From Gigaspora margarita (lineage: Eukaryota > Glomeromycota > Glomeromycetes > Diversisporales > Gigasporaceae), in contig WTPW01000186.1 of the NCBI GenBank assembly GCA_009809945.1, forward strand, positions 416,401 to 480,400: 64,000 nt of DNA. The letters are read 5' to 3'. A program made the position numbers and the translations under genes. This document shows positions 45,326 to 57,074 of the stretch, in pieces (positions within the stretch are counted from its first letter, which is position 1; the number at the start of each line of letters is the position of its first letter). The notes under the pieces were generated by a model. The model worked only from the letters and a program-made list of their open reading frames with translations, did not search any database and was not told the origin of the DNA.

Positions 45326-46310
45326 TAGGAAGAGTCTGTGTTGTCGTGCATCTCTGCATCTTGAATGCTTTCAGTTTCTTCATCTGAATGAGGGTCTCCA
45401 GTAGAATTTTTGAATCATAGTAGGGATTGACCATTAAAGGGTTCACTTGTTCGATTATGCTCGATAGGATTATTCAGTATATTTGAATGTTTGTTATTAG
45501 GATTTAAGGTGGCTTTTTAGGGTTTTTTGGAAGTGGGTGAAAAAAAAAAGAAAAAAAATAAGATTTAATTTTTTATATGCATATATATGCATATATTTGT
45601 TTTTAATTTATTAATATACACAAGTAACTTATAGATGATCTTTGCATTTTAGAGTAAAATTGAAGGATGTATAAAACTTAATATTTACTTTGAGTTGATG
45701 TTTTTTTTTAAGGTGTTTTTTTTTTATTTTTATTTTTTTCTTACCTCTAACTTCGTTCATAGCAGTTCTTAGTCTTTTTGCTCGATCTTGTTCCTGGTGA
45801 GTTTCTTTTTCTGTTTCGGTGCTATCCTTTGGGGTTGAAGCTTTGTTGGGTGATTTGTCAAATTTTTCTGCTAATTTTTCTAGTGCATCGTATCTGTGCT
45901 TTTTATTGTTTGTTGTTTTATTTTTATCATCTAATTTTGAAGTGACTTGATTAGGGTAACTCCACTCAATTACATCGTAGTCGATGCACATTGATTTTTT
46001 CAAGGTAATAAGTTTTCTGCTACTGAAAAAATAGGGTTGCGTTTGGTTGCGTCAGAAAAATTCTTATGTCAACCCTTAGAGTCGTATCTGCATAAGATGG
46101 ACATGATGACTTGCGAAAACGTTACGCCATCATAGGTGTCTCTCTTCAGGCGAAAAGCAGCAGTATCACCTTCTATTGTACTTTCATCTTGGACATGGGC
46201 TGTAAAGATGTCATAAGCAGGTAATACGAGAAGATCGTGAATTGTAAAGAAGTCACCCATTGTTTGAATGTTCAATGGATTATGTTGTTCCACCACAACC
46301 TTAAGTTAAT
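45326..46310 (-). pseudogene. Unrecognised coding region, broken, upstream of the Helitron
   Basis: Three minus-strand blocks look like exons of one gene: ~46310-46069 (VVVEQHNPLNIQTMGDFF, LPAYDIFTAHVQDES, AAFRLKRDTYDGVTF), 46003-~45740 (IEWSYPNQVTSKLDDK, KHRYDALEKLAEKFDKS, DRAKRLRTAMNEVRGK) and ~45530-45330 (acidic tail DPHSDEETESIQDAEM, stop at ~45333). The last block has two in-frame stops. Charged, coiled-coil-prone content suggests a nucleic-acid or scaffold protein, but I know no family. It is on the same strand as the Helitron Rep ~3 kb upstream of it, so it could be an accessory or captured gene, or unrelated. Confidence 0.45.
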
Positions 46311-48160
46311 AATGAATTATAGTTAGAGTAAGTTGTACAAGGTTAGTCAATAAATGATTTAATTATGATTTAGATTAGTGTGAGTATATTAAATAATGAG
46401 TTAAAAACTTATATCTACATGTAGTTTGTTTTTAATAAAAGCAAATTGACCAACAATTAGTGATATACTAGATTGTGTAATTTCTTCTACCAAAGTAGTT
46501 TCGCTAAACCTAAACGATTTGTATTTAAACTCAACGTAAGGCCATTTAAATTTATAATTTCATTTAACGTTTCTTTAAGAAGCTTAAGCGTGGTGGGGGA
46601 AGGGGGTCAAATTAAACAAACATATTAAAATTGCAAAAAATAAACACATTATTATTGGTCGACTTATAAGCACGTGACTTATTGGAATCCTAAGACGAGA
46701 TGAGCATTCTGATTGGTCTGTTAATTCTAGAGGGGAGCTCTTAGAGCTGGTGGGGGGGAGAATGTTAAACGGAATTGTAATTTTGAACTGCCTAATCTTT
46801 AATAGAAGTTCTGTAGACGGTGATACCATTGCAACATTTGGAAGATCCTGAAATGTTTTTAATAAATGATATAGTACAAAAAGTTGAAGTCATGTTTTTT
46901 ATTATTATATTTTTTTATTTAGTTAACTTTTTATTTTTTATAGAGTTGCGATTTTTGATATGAAGACGGTGAAGAGAATTAAGGAACAGAAAGACAAGTA
47001 TTTTATATATGTTCGATTATGTATACATATATGTTTCTGTATATATATATACAATAATCGCATATATTTATATATGTATCTATATGTATAAATTTAATGT
47101 TGTAATAAAGGTAATTTTTATTTAATAATTATTTGTTTTTTATGTAATAATATATTATTACTGTTAATTTTATTAATCAGGCATTTGATTATTATCAGTA
47201 GTCGAAACATAAAGAATTAATTAATTATTAGAGTAACAAATAAGGTATTTAGTTAATTAGATTGTTTTTTTGTCATGGATTTTAGTAGTCATTTTCGCAG
47301 ATAGGAATGATTTATAAAGTTATGTATATCTTTTTTAGACTCTGTTCTATTAAGTTATATCAATTAAGTTTAGTCGGGTAAAGTGGCGCTAAAATAAAGG
47401 GTAAAGGCATTGTATTATTTATTTATTAGTTTTATTATATTTGATCGGCATTGACGGTTATAGTAGGAAAATTAACCTTTTTTTTTCATTGAGGTTATTA
47501 AATGTCCATAAATTTATTTTCGAGCATGAATCACAAACTATTTGTCTAAATAAGAATTTATTTATGCAGTCATTTTGATAATTAAGTTTTACTATTATAT
47601 TATAAGAATATTCTAATTAGTAAGGATAGTGAAATGAGTGGTTTCAATTAGATCTTGTATAGTATTCTTAATTAATTAAGTAAATAAGTTTTTGGACGTA
47701 ATTGAAATAATTTAATATATAGACTAAAGAAGGATAAATTTATGATTATGAAATAATATTATTTAGCGGAGAACAGTAGTAAAGACATATATCTAAGCTG
47801 TAGTATCAGAATAATGAGAGTCGATTAAGCACTGTTTATGTAGATCATTATTTAAATTTAATTATTGCTTTTTTGTACATGAATGGAGTAATTATACATA
47901 TAGAAATAAGGCGAATAAATTTAAGAGTAAGAAAGAAATAAAAATAATAAAAGGGATTTACTAATAAAGTTAAGACATATTTAAAGTGCTTTAGAATAAT
48001 TAAAAAATTAGATAAAGCACTATTTGTATAGAATATTGTTTATTGATTTTTTGGATATGAAGTAATTACGCAGTATGCTAACTAATTTGAGGTGATACTC
48101 CTTTTTTAGTCACCATTTATTTTTTATTTTGTCAGCTATATAATAGCCTGTTGTTTGATA
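46311..48160. other. Intergenic, AT-rich
   Basis: No gene is supported. At ~46588-46620 and ~46748-46780 the G-rich words gtggtgggggaagggggtcaa and gctggtgggggggagaatg followed by ttaaac form a direct pair. Around 47640-48060 loosely repeated text (agtaattacgcagta, gaaataaggcg) gives no defined element. Confidence 0.45.
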
Positions 48161-48168
48161 GCGAAAAA

Positions 48169-48246
48169 ATTTGAGCGCTAGCACTAGCGCATCACATCGA
48201 TGCTTTTATCGATTGCGATATCGCTATTGCTAGCGCTAATGCTAGA
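48169..48246. repeat. AGCGCTAGC / ATCGAT inverted repeat
   Basis: The left part gagcgctagcactagcgcatcacatcgatg and the right part reverse complement (ctagcattagcgctagcaatagcgatatcgcaatcgat) share the order AGCGCTAGCAnTAGCG...ATCGAT. It is a compact CpG-containing palindrome in an AT-rich setting, with a few-base loop. Function unknown. Confidence 0.55.
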
Positions 48247-48628
48247 GAATATATAACTTTTACAATCAGTTGAAATTTGTGAAACCCAAAATTACCTAAA
48301 AAAGCATAAACGAATAAAATCAATTACCAAAAGTAAATGATAAAACTATTAAAAAAGTAATTATGAGTACCACAAAATGCTACTGATTTATTCTAAGCGT
48401 TAAAATTCTGGACAAGAATTGAATTATAAATCGGAATTTGCTTTATGTAAATCATTTAAAAATGATACTCCCCAAGATATAAAATACAATAATTTATAAA
48501 TTTCTAGATAAGTTACTAGAATTTGGTCAGGCCTTTTACCTTAATGCTAGTTGAAATCTATCTATTTATACTATAATTTGACATGAAGTTGCCGGAAGCA
48601 CGTGGTGGGCGCAGCATCAATTTGACAG
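48247..48628. other. Intergenic, nothing recognised
   Basis: AT-rich spacer with no gene or repeat that I can define. Confidence 0.4.
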
Positions 48629-49115
48629 TATTGTGGCCTTGGGAGAGACTTCCAAAACTTCGTATGCCAATTTAGCTACTAGGCCACAATCATTAAAGGG
48701 TTGTAGATTTGTAAACGAATATATTTTTATTAAATATTTTGGGAGAGCAATTTATATATATATGCATGTGTAAGAAAACTATCTAAAAAAATTAAAGAAA
48801 AAACACTAACTGTTCCTTCTCTTCATAAAGCGATCCATTTATATTCCCACCAGAATTACCTGATTACCAAGAATGATGAGCTACGAATATTTACAAGAAT
48901 GTGATATGGGAATTTACTATGTAGAAAGGTAGTAATCGTTATCCGGAAATATGTAATAACTAGATCATAGAAATGTAGTAATTTGTGTAAGCGAAGAATG
49001 TAGTAATCAGCATGAGTAACTGACTGAACATCAAATGTAATCATCAATTCCAGTAATCAGAAATCAGGTTAAGATCGAACTATATTGAATAAAAAAATTT
49101 CGACCAACATCTTCC
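48629..49115. mobile_element. LTR-like repeat, possible solo LTR (partner at 56175)
   Basis: The first ~125 bases (TTGTGGCCTTGGGAGAGACT onward, to ~48755) match 56179-56293 in direct orientation at about 85-90% by eye. In the second copy this sequence borders a fossil LTR element, so this copy may be a solo LTR of the same family. The right end near 49115 is a guess from composition. Old and broken. Confidence 0.45.
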
Positions 49116-50791
49116 CCTGCTTGAAGCATGAGCTCCGTCGAATCACTAACAATTTCTTCTTGGTAGATTCGTTTGCCGGATTGACTGCGGAACAACTTCA
49201 AGATGACTTTGGTTTGGTTTTTTTTTTATTTTAATTTTAATTTATTTTATTTTATTTTGATCCATGTAATAGCTGCAGGATCCTTGTATTTTTTTTTTAT
49301 ACATTTCCATTACGGCTTTCTTTTTTTCATGATCACCTAGGTTACTGTGGATGAATGGTAGCTGTCTACCAGTATCCCTACTGAAGATCTTTTGAATTCA
49401 AAATCCATAAGTTATATGACAACTTTGGATTTCTTTGGATCCATTCAGTAAATTTTTCCTTCTCTTTTCCTTATACTTTAGGTTTACAGTTTTACATCCA
49501 TTAATCCTCTTTTCTACCCGGGGTCTCATTACAATTTTTCTACTATGCTATTTTCTTTATGCCCCTTATTTGTATCAGGAATTTCATCCATTATATCATT
49601 CTGTGGCATAGCCTCCATTCGTTTCTCTAATGTTGCATGTGTGCTATATCAGCAAATTTATAATATCATAATTTTATTTAAGTTCTTACGAACTTTAATA
49701 TAAGCAAAATATTTCATAATATATTTCGAAATATTTTGAAATAAACCCCTTTCAAAATATTTTAGGACTAGGAAACCAAGCTGGATCAGTAGATCTGTAA
49801 CCTGGATCGCACATAAGACTGATTTTTTGAAATAGTTCAAAATAGTTCGATGATGTTCAAATACTGTACCACAAGATCAGATAAGATCTTTTGTTTATAA
49901 TTAGATCTTTGTTTTTTTTTGCTTTTTTGTTTTCATTTCATTTTTTATTTTCGTTTCATTTTTTGTTTTTGTTTCATTTTATTTGGTTTAATCTTGTTTT
50001 TTTTCAATTTTTTTTTTATTTTATTTTTTAATTTTTTTTATTTTTATTTTTATTTCAGCACTTTAAAGAACACCTTTGCAAGAAGACAAACAACTTTTTG
50101 AAACCTTGCGCAAGCCAACCCACACACAACTGTGTCACCAGCATTTCAAGAATGCTTCTTTAAAGAAATAAAGGTTTAGTTAGGACTTTATTTATTTTTT
50201 CGTTTGATGTAATTTGTTTTTGTTTTTTGTTTTTTTGTTTTTTTTTAAATTTGTTTTATTAATTTATTTTATTTCATCACTTTGCGAGAAAAGAACCCTA
50301 CTTCCTGGCACTTTGCAAGAAAACCAACCCAGACTTTTTTAGCACTTCATGACTTTTTTGGCATTTTGCAATTTCTAAATTTGCAAGAACGTGAACTCTT
50401 ACTTCAGAGAAATGAAGATTTTGGCTTCGTTTATTTTTTTTATTAGTTTGCTTACACTTTTTGTTTTTTTGTTTATTTTTTTTTACTTATTTTTTTTATT
50501 TTTATTTTATTTTATTTATTCCTGACTTCTTCGACACTTTGCGACTTTTTCTGGCACTTTACAAGAACACCAGCTTTAACTTCTCTGGTACTTTGCAAGA
50601 TTTCTCCGGCAATTTGCAAGAACAATAACACTTCTGAGAAATGTTTTTTTTTTATTTTTTTTACTTCTTTGAAGTATTTAGAAAAAGAGAACAAAACGAA
50701 AGTTATAGCCAAAATGAAAAAAATAGCCAAAGTGAAAACGATAGAAAACAAATAAGCAAAGATAATAGCTAACTGTGGGGTGAGCAAATAG
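49116..50791. repeat. T-rich region with degenerate CACTTTGCAAGAA repeats
   Basis: Between 50055 and 50640 the word cactttgcaagaa/cactttgcgacttttt recurs about nine times at irregular spacing, separated by T-rich tracts. 49200-50050 is mostly poly-T/ATTTT simple sequence. Frames over it are simple-repeat artefacts. Confidence 0.55.
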
Positions 50792-51150
50792 AAGTGTGTA
50801 GAGCTAGTATTATGCGACTAAGTGCGAAAGTAGTTTAAAATATTACTATTTTTTCGTTTTAGTTTTTTTTTATTTTTTTACTTCTCTACTATTTTTAGGA
50901 AGTAGCGAATATAAGCAAATATAAGCAAATATAAGTGTGTAGAGCTAGTATTATGCGACGAAGAGCGAAAGTAGTTTTTTAATATTATTATTTTTTCGTT
51001 TTCATTTTTTTTGTTATTTTTTACTTCTCTACTATTTTTAGGAAGTAGCGAATATAAGNGACTATAATNGTTAAAACTAANAANGGTGAGGAAAATAAGT
51101 GTGTAGAGCTAATATTATGCGACGAAGTGCGAAAGTAGTTTAAAATATAT
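50792..51150. repeat. Three tandem ~141-164-bp units
   Basis: Units start at ~50792, ~50933 and ~51097 with aagtgtgtagagctaRtatt then atgcgacKaagWgcgaaagtag, and each of the first two ends in acttctctactatttttagg aagtagcgaatataag. Ambiguous bases at 51059-51084 fall in the second unit, suggesting copies that were hard to resolve in assembly. Confidence 0.75.
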
Positions 51151-51840
51151 CTATTTTTTGGTTTCTTTTTTTTTATTTTTTTTTTCTTTATTTTTTTCAT
51201 TTTTTTTCGCAAAGAATGTATAATAATATATAATAAAATATATTTAATTTAAAATGTATAATAATAATAATAAATGAATAAATATAAAATTTTATATTAA
51301 ATTGCGAAACCTTGTGAATACTTGTGAAAAATTGTAAAATGTTTAAAAATAAGTATAAAGTATAATAGTATTGATTAGACGATTATTATTGATTATTACC
51401 GATTACTATTTTTATCGATAGTCTCGTTAGGGGTATTTAAATGCGCATTGTTGTGATTTAGTTTGAACCTGCACGCATTAGTTTATTGATCTGCATGAGT
51501 ACGCGACCCCTGTAAGGAGGTAATTTGCATTTTTTTTATTTGCAATATTTTGAAATATTTTGAAATAATAACCGTAATATTACCATAATATGACGTAATT
51601 CATTACGTAATAAATCATATCAAACATAAGATTTTTGTTATATTACGGGCCATAATATCTTACGTAAGATTACGTATATATAATTCACTGATGTATTTCT
51701 AACTTTCAACATCCATGTCTTGTATACATTATCAAAACTTTCTTCACATACTTTCTCTCTTTTACTATCATGCTTCTTTCATTTCGGTGACTCCTTTTCA
51801 CTTTTAATCGAATTAATTTGGTCCCTAAACAATTCGATTT
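51151..51840. other. Intergenic with TACGTAA palindromic words
   Basis: 51540-51690 contains tgacgtaattcattacgtaa, ttacgtaagattacgta and similar inverted words. Nothing coding. Confidence 0.4.
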
Positions 51841-52399
51841 TCATCTTCCATACTGTACATGTCGCTTCAAGAATTTCATGGTTCTTGATTGCAACTTCAC
51901 TCCTTCAACAACTCTATCTATCAAATCTCTAGTGCAGTCTTTAACTCCTTTTTCTCTTTCCTGAAATTTAGGTGGCAAAGTTTTTCCACAGGTCGCAAAG
52001 GGCTTTAAATTCTTTTTGGTTGCCAATAAAAGGTGCGTGATACTTATCCTCTTTAGCCCTTATTCCATCTCTGCAACAATGCCCAAGTTCATCTATTGCA
52101 TTAATATGTTCCACTTTATTTTCATTCTTAAGTGCATATAGTACACTGATATAATCCATATCTGCAAGCCTTTGATAGTTAATGGATATCTTGAGTTCAT
52201 ACCTTCCAACTCTAGGTTCGTTTTGGTAATTATAACAATATTTATTTTTTTTTAGCATAACCCGTTTCTGCTGACTTTTGATAATTTATAAATGTCCAAT
52301 TTTCATTCTTTTTTTCCATATGATTCAATCGGCTTTTCTTAATTTTATTGTCAGCACTTTAATAGTATTTTGCTGCAAATCCTCAATACTTGGTAAGTG

Positions 52400-54110
52400 T
52401 CTTGCATAGTGATATGCCATGTACAGTACTATCGTACAGTACTGTACGTACTGTACATATGGAGTATGCTAAAATTTTTGCCAATCACTTGTTTAGCCAA
52501 TTAGATGCCAGAAAAGAACTATACGTTGTGAGGGTGTTGGCAATCAGCTAATCAAATAAAATACACTAACAACACCACTATCTATCTGAACTAATATTTA
52601 ACACTATGGCAAGACTCTTGATCTTTGAATTGGTAGGCAGAAAAAGGCGTAGAAGATTTGGTCCAGGTCTTGAGGTTCGTTTAGGGTCTTGCTACAGTAT
52701 AGTTAAGCAAAGCTAAGTATATCTTGGATTTCCTTGTATATGGTTCTTCTTTATGTGTTTCTAATTTCACTATACTTATATCTACTTTTATAAATCTACT
52801 GTTACTTTAATGTGCTTGGGTTCAAAGGGGTTAAATACGATCATTAATATTATTAATGATCAACATGTGATCAAGGGGTGAAATTGGATTGATGCCGGTA
52901 ATTAATTGAGCAATGGGGTGATTGAATATTGAATAAATTAGGCAATCAAAGGGTTTAATCAATTGATGTTTTATATAAAGGTGATTAATTCAATCTTCCT
53001 TTCTTAACAGGGTTACAAATTAAATAGAGTTCAAAACTCGTGTTATGAAGTCACAACTAGCGATACGACTTTAACTTAAAATACAAATATTCTTCAGGTA
53101 CAAGATAGGTTCAGTAAGCGATTTTTATCATAGCAAAATAGGTTTAATAACAAGGGAAACTTCTTAACACTTCTACTCTTATTTCGAAGGTTAAAACTCA
53201 AGTTAGTCTGAGTTATTCAAATTTGAACTCATTCTGAAGTTATTCTTTATTGAAGCGAAAAGGGAGAGTTTATATACTTTTTACCCTCTTAATAAATACA
53301 TGAGTTTTAGACTACTCTAACTAATTCTATTTAATTTGTCTCTAACTTATTGTGATTACAGTTTCTTTGAACAAAGGTCAGGAGTGAATTCCTATGCCTC
53401 GAGGTGTACCTGGGGCAATGAAAGGCTTTTCAGACTTTTTGTTTGTGCTAGAGCCAAACTTACATGTGCCAATACCACTAATTTAATGATGCCAAGACTA
53501 AGCTAAATACATTGTTTAGTGAAAGGGGGAATAAACAAACAATTACAGTTGAATTCCAGGTGCAAAAACTAGATTGGGACTGCAGTAGGCAGAATTACTA
53601 TGCCCTCAAGCATGTGTAAATTCATATGTAAAATCTATAGCTATTAAAATAGGTAATAAACAAACATTGCTGGTGAATTGTCAATTTGTAAGAACTTGTT
53701 TGTAGCCCTGGTAGGTATAGTTGCCATGTGTTTTCACCAGGAGTCACTGCAGCATATTGCTTGTTCTATTTGGGGCTATATCAATTCTACTATCTTCGAG
53801 AAATAATACTATCATAATAACATAAACAAAAGCAAAAGTCTCCTAATGTAAGGGCCATGTTATTAATCACCTGATTATTTTTTATTAGAGGCCTACCCCC
53901 TCCCCTCTCTTTAATATAGATTTGGTCAGGTTCCTATATATAATTTTGACATTTTTTACCCCCCTTCACCCTAAAAAATCATCTGATTTTTGTTACTCCC
54001 CTAAACAAATAAAAAGAAAATATCTCATAACGGTGCCCATTACAATATACAGTACGTACTTTATGTACTGTACATACTGTATGCTAAAATTTTTTTAGGT
54101 ATTATATAAA
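52400..54110. other. Repeat-rich interval inside the Sel1 relic
   Basis: Near 52424-52485 and 54044-54090 the words tacagtac, gtactgtacatac and tatgctaaaattttt occur in the same order, so this interval is bracketed by related GTAC-rich palindromic sequence. 52800-53000 has a GGGGTGAAATT word like the 44946 element. No protein is recognised. Confidence 0.45.
53848..54006 (-). repeat. Dispersed repeat, copy B (inverted relative of 1826-1985)
   Basis: The reverse complement reads ggggagtaacaaaaatcag, aggggggtaaaaaatg, gacctctaataaaaaataat-like text (ggcctctaataaaaaataat) and atcaggtgattaataaca, collinear with copy A over ~160 bp at roughly 85% identity by eye. Confidence 0.6.
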
Positions 54111-54906
54111 TAGCACATCACTAGTCTTGTATTTGCCCTTTCACCTTGTATTTCATTTTGGTAGCAATGGCTAGGATCACATAATTCTTTTGTATAATTT
54201 TTTTTTGCAGATTTTTGATAACTAACAAACTTTGATTATTCCTCCTTTTTAACTCTGACTTCATTTTATAACAATAAAAAATTCTGGAAAAGGTAGGAGC
54301 TGGTTCATGATTATTATTTGACATTTTATGCTTGTCTTTTTTAATTCCAACTCCATTTTGATAGCCTTGTTCCAGGTTGAACAAACTTCAGATATCCCTA
54401 TCAGATTATTCGGATCATTTTTTGTTCTATGCCTATTATTACCTTTGCTTTAGCAGTTTGTAACCTTTTTATCTAAAACTCTATATTCTTTATCTTCTAA
54501 CCTTTCATTTTTGGGTCTTAGTATTTTTGTCAAAACCTCTTTCTGTAGTTACTGTCTAGGTTAGCTACTACAGGTAAGTCTACGAACTTCACTTTCTTTT
54601 CTTCTATCATTTTATTTTTGTTTTTGTGATCACTTGCTTTATTTTGAGCAGCAGTAGTTGGCCTAGTCCCACCCAAAGCAAGTTCAATTTTTTTTGGTTA
54701 TCCTTATCAGGTAGAGTATAAGACCAATTGCTATCATTGTTATTGATGGCCAAAACAACCTCTTGTAACAATGCCATCATCTGTCCCATGTAACCACTCT
54801 TTACGGGTAGTGCTGGGACTATTGCTTGTGGTGTTGGGGAAGGCACTACTTAGGTAGCTGTGGAGGGTTAGTCACTACATTAGGCACCATAGCAAAAGTT
54901 GTCATG

Positions 54907-55395
54907 GGCTCAGAAGGACCCCAAAATATACATAGATAGATCAGGTTAATTATAGGATTGCTAAAAAAAGAAAGATCTGTAGAAAAAACTTCAAAAATAA
55001 GCAAAAAATACTATAAATAGGGTCGTCTAAAGCCATGTACCCACGTGACATTTTTGTGTAAATCAACTAACCAGAGTTGCGAAATTTTGTTTACATGGAT
55101 CAACCTGAAAAAAACAAAAATAAAAAATGCAAGAAATATAAAAATGGCAGTCCAAACCTGTCTTGGGCCACTAAGAAAAATGATGGGAAGGCAATTTTAC
55201 CTATATACCTGTTCTAACCCTAACCTGACCCTAATGCTAAACAGGCTCTAACCCTAATTTTAACTAAAATTTCAAGAAATCACATGGGTAATGGCTTTAG
55301 CCATCTTTTATAAATAGAAAAGATCTGCATAAAAACCTCAAAAATAAGCAAACTTATACCTGACCTATTTATGTATATTTTGGGGTCCTGGCTCA
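54907..55395. mobile_element. TIR element inserted in the fossil Gag region
   Basis: ggctcagaaggaccccaaaa followed by tatacatagatagatcagg at 54907-54945 is inverted at ~55357-55395 with few differences. Inside, agatctgtagaaaaaacttc aaaaataagcaaa and agatctgcataaaaacctc aaaaataagcaaa form a direct pair on either side of the 55028-55299 MITE. The direct pair suggests rearrangement around the inner insertion. Confidence 0.5.
55028..55299. mobile_element. MITE of the TAAAGCCAGGTGC family, inverted copy
   Basis: The ends TAAAGCCATGTACCCA and TGGGTAATGGCTTTA bracket sequence collinear with the reverse complement of 10095-10343: gcaagaaatataaaaatggc, aaacctgtct, gaaggcaattttac, and the telomere-like ctaaccctaacctgaccc and ctaaccctaattttaa. 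It is the best-preserved copy of the core tract. Confidence 0.65.
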
Positions 55396-56300
55396 GATAT
55401 AGGTAGGCTATATGCTATTATTATTTCACAATACCAGGCCCTTTCAACAGCTTCCAAAAAGGTACTTTGTATAAATGGTTGAACAAACAATATCAGATCA
55501 GAACAGAGACCTTGCATGAATATTTGAACTTTCATAATTTTGGGATACTGATTTTTAACCCTCAAAATACGATGGAACAATAGCACTATATCAGCAGCAT
55601 ACTAATTTACCAATTCTAAAGCACCTTGCTTTCTGGTCAATAACTCAGTATTCTACTAGTTTATCAAAGTCAGTGTACAGAAATTTGAGAGAAACTGGTG
55701 AATGAAGCTTCAGTTCTGGTTATACTCATTATCCTAGTACAAACTTGGTTCTCTTTTTTTTCAATTCTTCTACCAATATGTAGCAAGTCCTGTTAAACTA
55801 GTACTTCCAACAGCAAGCTTTCTTGTACCTACAATTTTATTCACCTTGAAAGTGCTATTAACTGATTCTAGCCATTCGAAAAGATCCTGATTTCCTTTTG
55901 TATAGGTGGGATCTTTACAAAAATTTGTTTCTCAAAATTCGTTTAGAATTCTTGTGTTCAGTTCAAAATGTTTACCATTTCTTGAAGCAATTGTTGAAGC
56001 TGATAGTTCAAATTGTTAGGTTGTTTTAATTTACTGGCCTATTATTATTATATAAAGACTTCTATTTCCATTAACATACTACATTATTCAACATGTTTTT
56101 TCACATACTTAATACCATTTTTTATATAAGGGTGTAGGAATAAAACAATCATTCTACACAATTGGCACCAAAAATGTTGTAGCCTTGGGAGAGACTTCCA
56201 AAACTTCATGTGCCAATTTAGCTACTGGGCCACAATCATTAAAGGTTTGTAGGTTTGTAAACAAATATATTTATTAAATATTTTTAGAGAGTGATTTATT

Positions 56301-57074
56301 GGAAACCGATTCACTAACTTTTCCTGACAATCACTTGTACCAAAATTTTGCTAAAACAAAACTTAATATTTTTTCAAAACTACTTTGATAACATACTTTT
56401 TTAATTAAATTTTATTGTTCTACACCCAAATTTATATATAACTACCAAGTTTCATAGCTCTAAACGAGATTTTAATTAAACTAAACACTTTCTTATCAAA
56501 TTAAATACCTTTTGAGTTTACTCAAAATCTGCCAAGGAAACTGGTCTTATTTCTTAAAACAAAGTCCTCCGGCTCACTCCCAGCTTCATTTTGACATAAA
56601 ATTCATTACAAACGGCCCAATATTGACTGTTTTATAGTCAAATTACTTCAAACTTCTTTTCCTATAATACTTTTCTTTTTTCTTTCTTTTACCCCCTTTT
56701 TTCTTTTTTTTCCTACTCAAATCCGGCCCTAAACACGTCTTAGAAACTTAAAAATTAGTGGTTCACTCAATTAATAATTCCATTTAAAAATTTCCTGTTT
56801 AATTCTTTACTAATTTTACACAAAACAAATAATTACAAATTTGTATTCTTTCTGAAGTTATACAAATCTGTATAGCGTTACCTACTATTTTTAGCAATCT
56901 CACATGAGCCACTTTGTACTACAAGCCACACTAGCCACATTAGTCACACCTTTAGCCACACTAGCCACAAAAAAGTTATACAAACAGTGTAACATTACAC
57001 AAAACAAATTTTATCTCTTCATGAAGCCCTCTCCTTAATACTAAGCCTAACAAATCTACCAAAAGTCCCTCAAA
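56301..57074. other. Spacer and probable LINE 5' region
   Basis: No coding frame is supported. Repeated ccacactagccaca words at ~56925-56985 immediately precede the LINE ORF1 and may be its 5' untranslated region. 56640-56700 is a polypyrimidine tract. Confidence 0.4.

Larger units (their letters stand above)
51841..54384 (-). pseudogene. Shattered Sel1-repeat gene, split by repeats
   Basis: Two minus-strand remnants resemble the Sel1 repeats of 27.8-30.3 kb. At 54384-54121: LEQGYQNGVGIKKDKHK in one frame, then a repeat detectable only as its second-frame shadow (SELKRRNNQSLLVIKNLQKK, compare the second frame of the intact array). At 52258-51968: DELGHCCRDGIRAKEDKYH and KISINYQRLADMDYI, followed by a Lys-rich segment (51841-52026) like the region flanking such arrays. 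Between them lie ~1.7 kb of repeats and no Sel1 coding. Far more decayed than its neighbour, with no kinase part found. Confidence 0.55.
54600..56300 (-). mobile_element. Fossil LTR retrotransposon, Gag region and one LTR
   Basis: The minus strand carries degraded Gag-like coding (~55990-55365 and ~54846-54607), with a stretch ILRVKNQYPKIMKVQIFMQG and AVERAWYCEI similar to the capsid region of Ty3-type Gag. Upstream of it, at 56175-56293, lies the sequence repeated at 48629-48755, placed as a 5' LTR for a minus-strand element, and next to it (56160-56174) tttggtgccaattgtg could be a primer-binding site. No pol was found. It is broken and old, with a smaller TIR element inserted at 54907-55395. 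Family assignment (Ty3-like) is tentative. Confidence 0.45.

Noticed and set aside
50055-50640. CRISPR-like array from repeated CACTTTGCAAGAA
   Set aside because: Repeat copies are degenerate and unevenly spaced with low-complexity spacers, in a eukaryotic context without cas genes.
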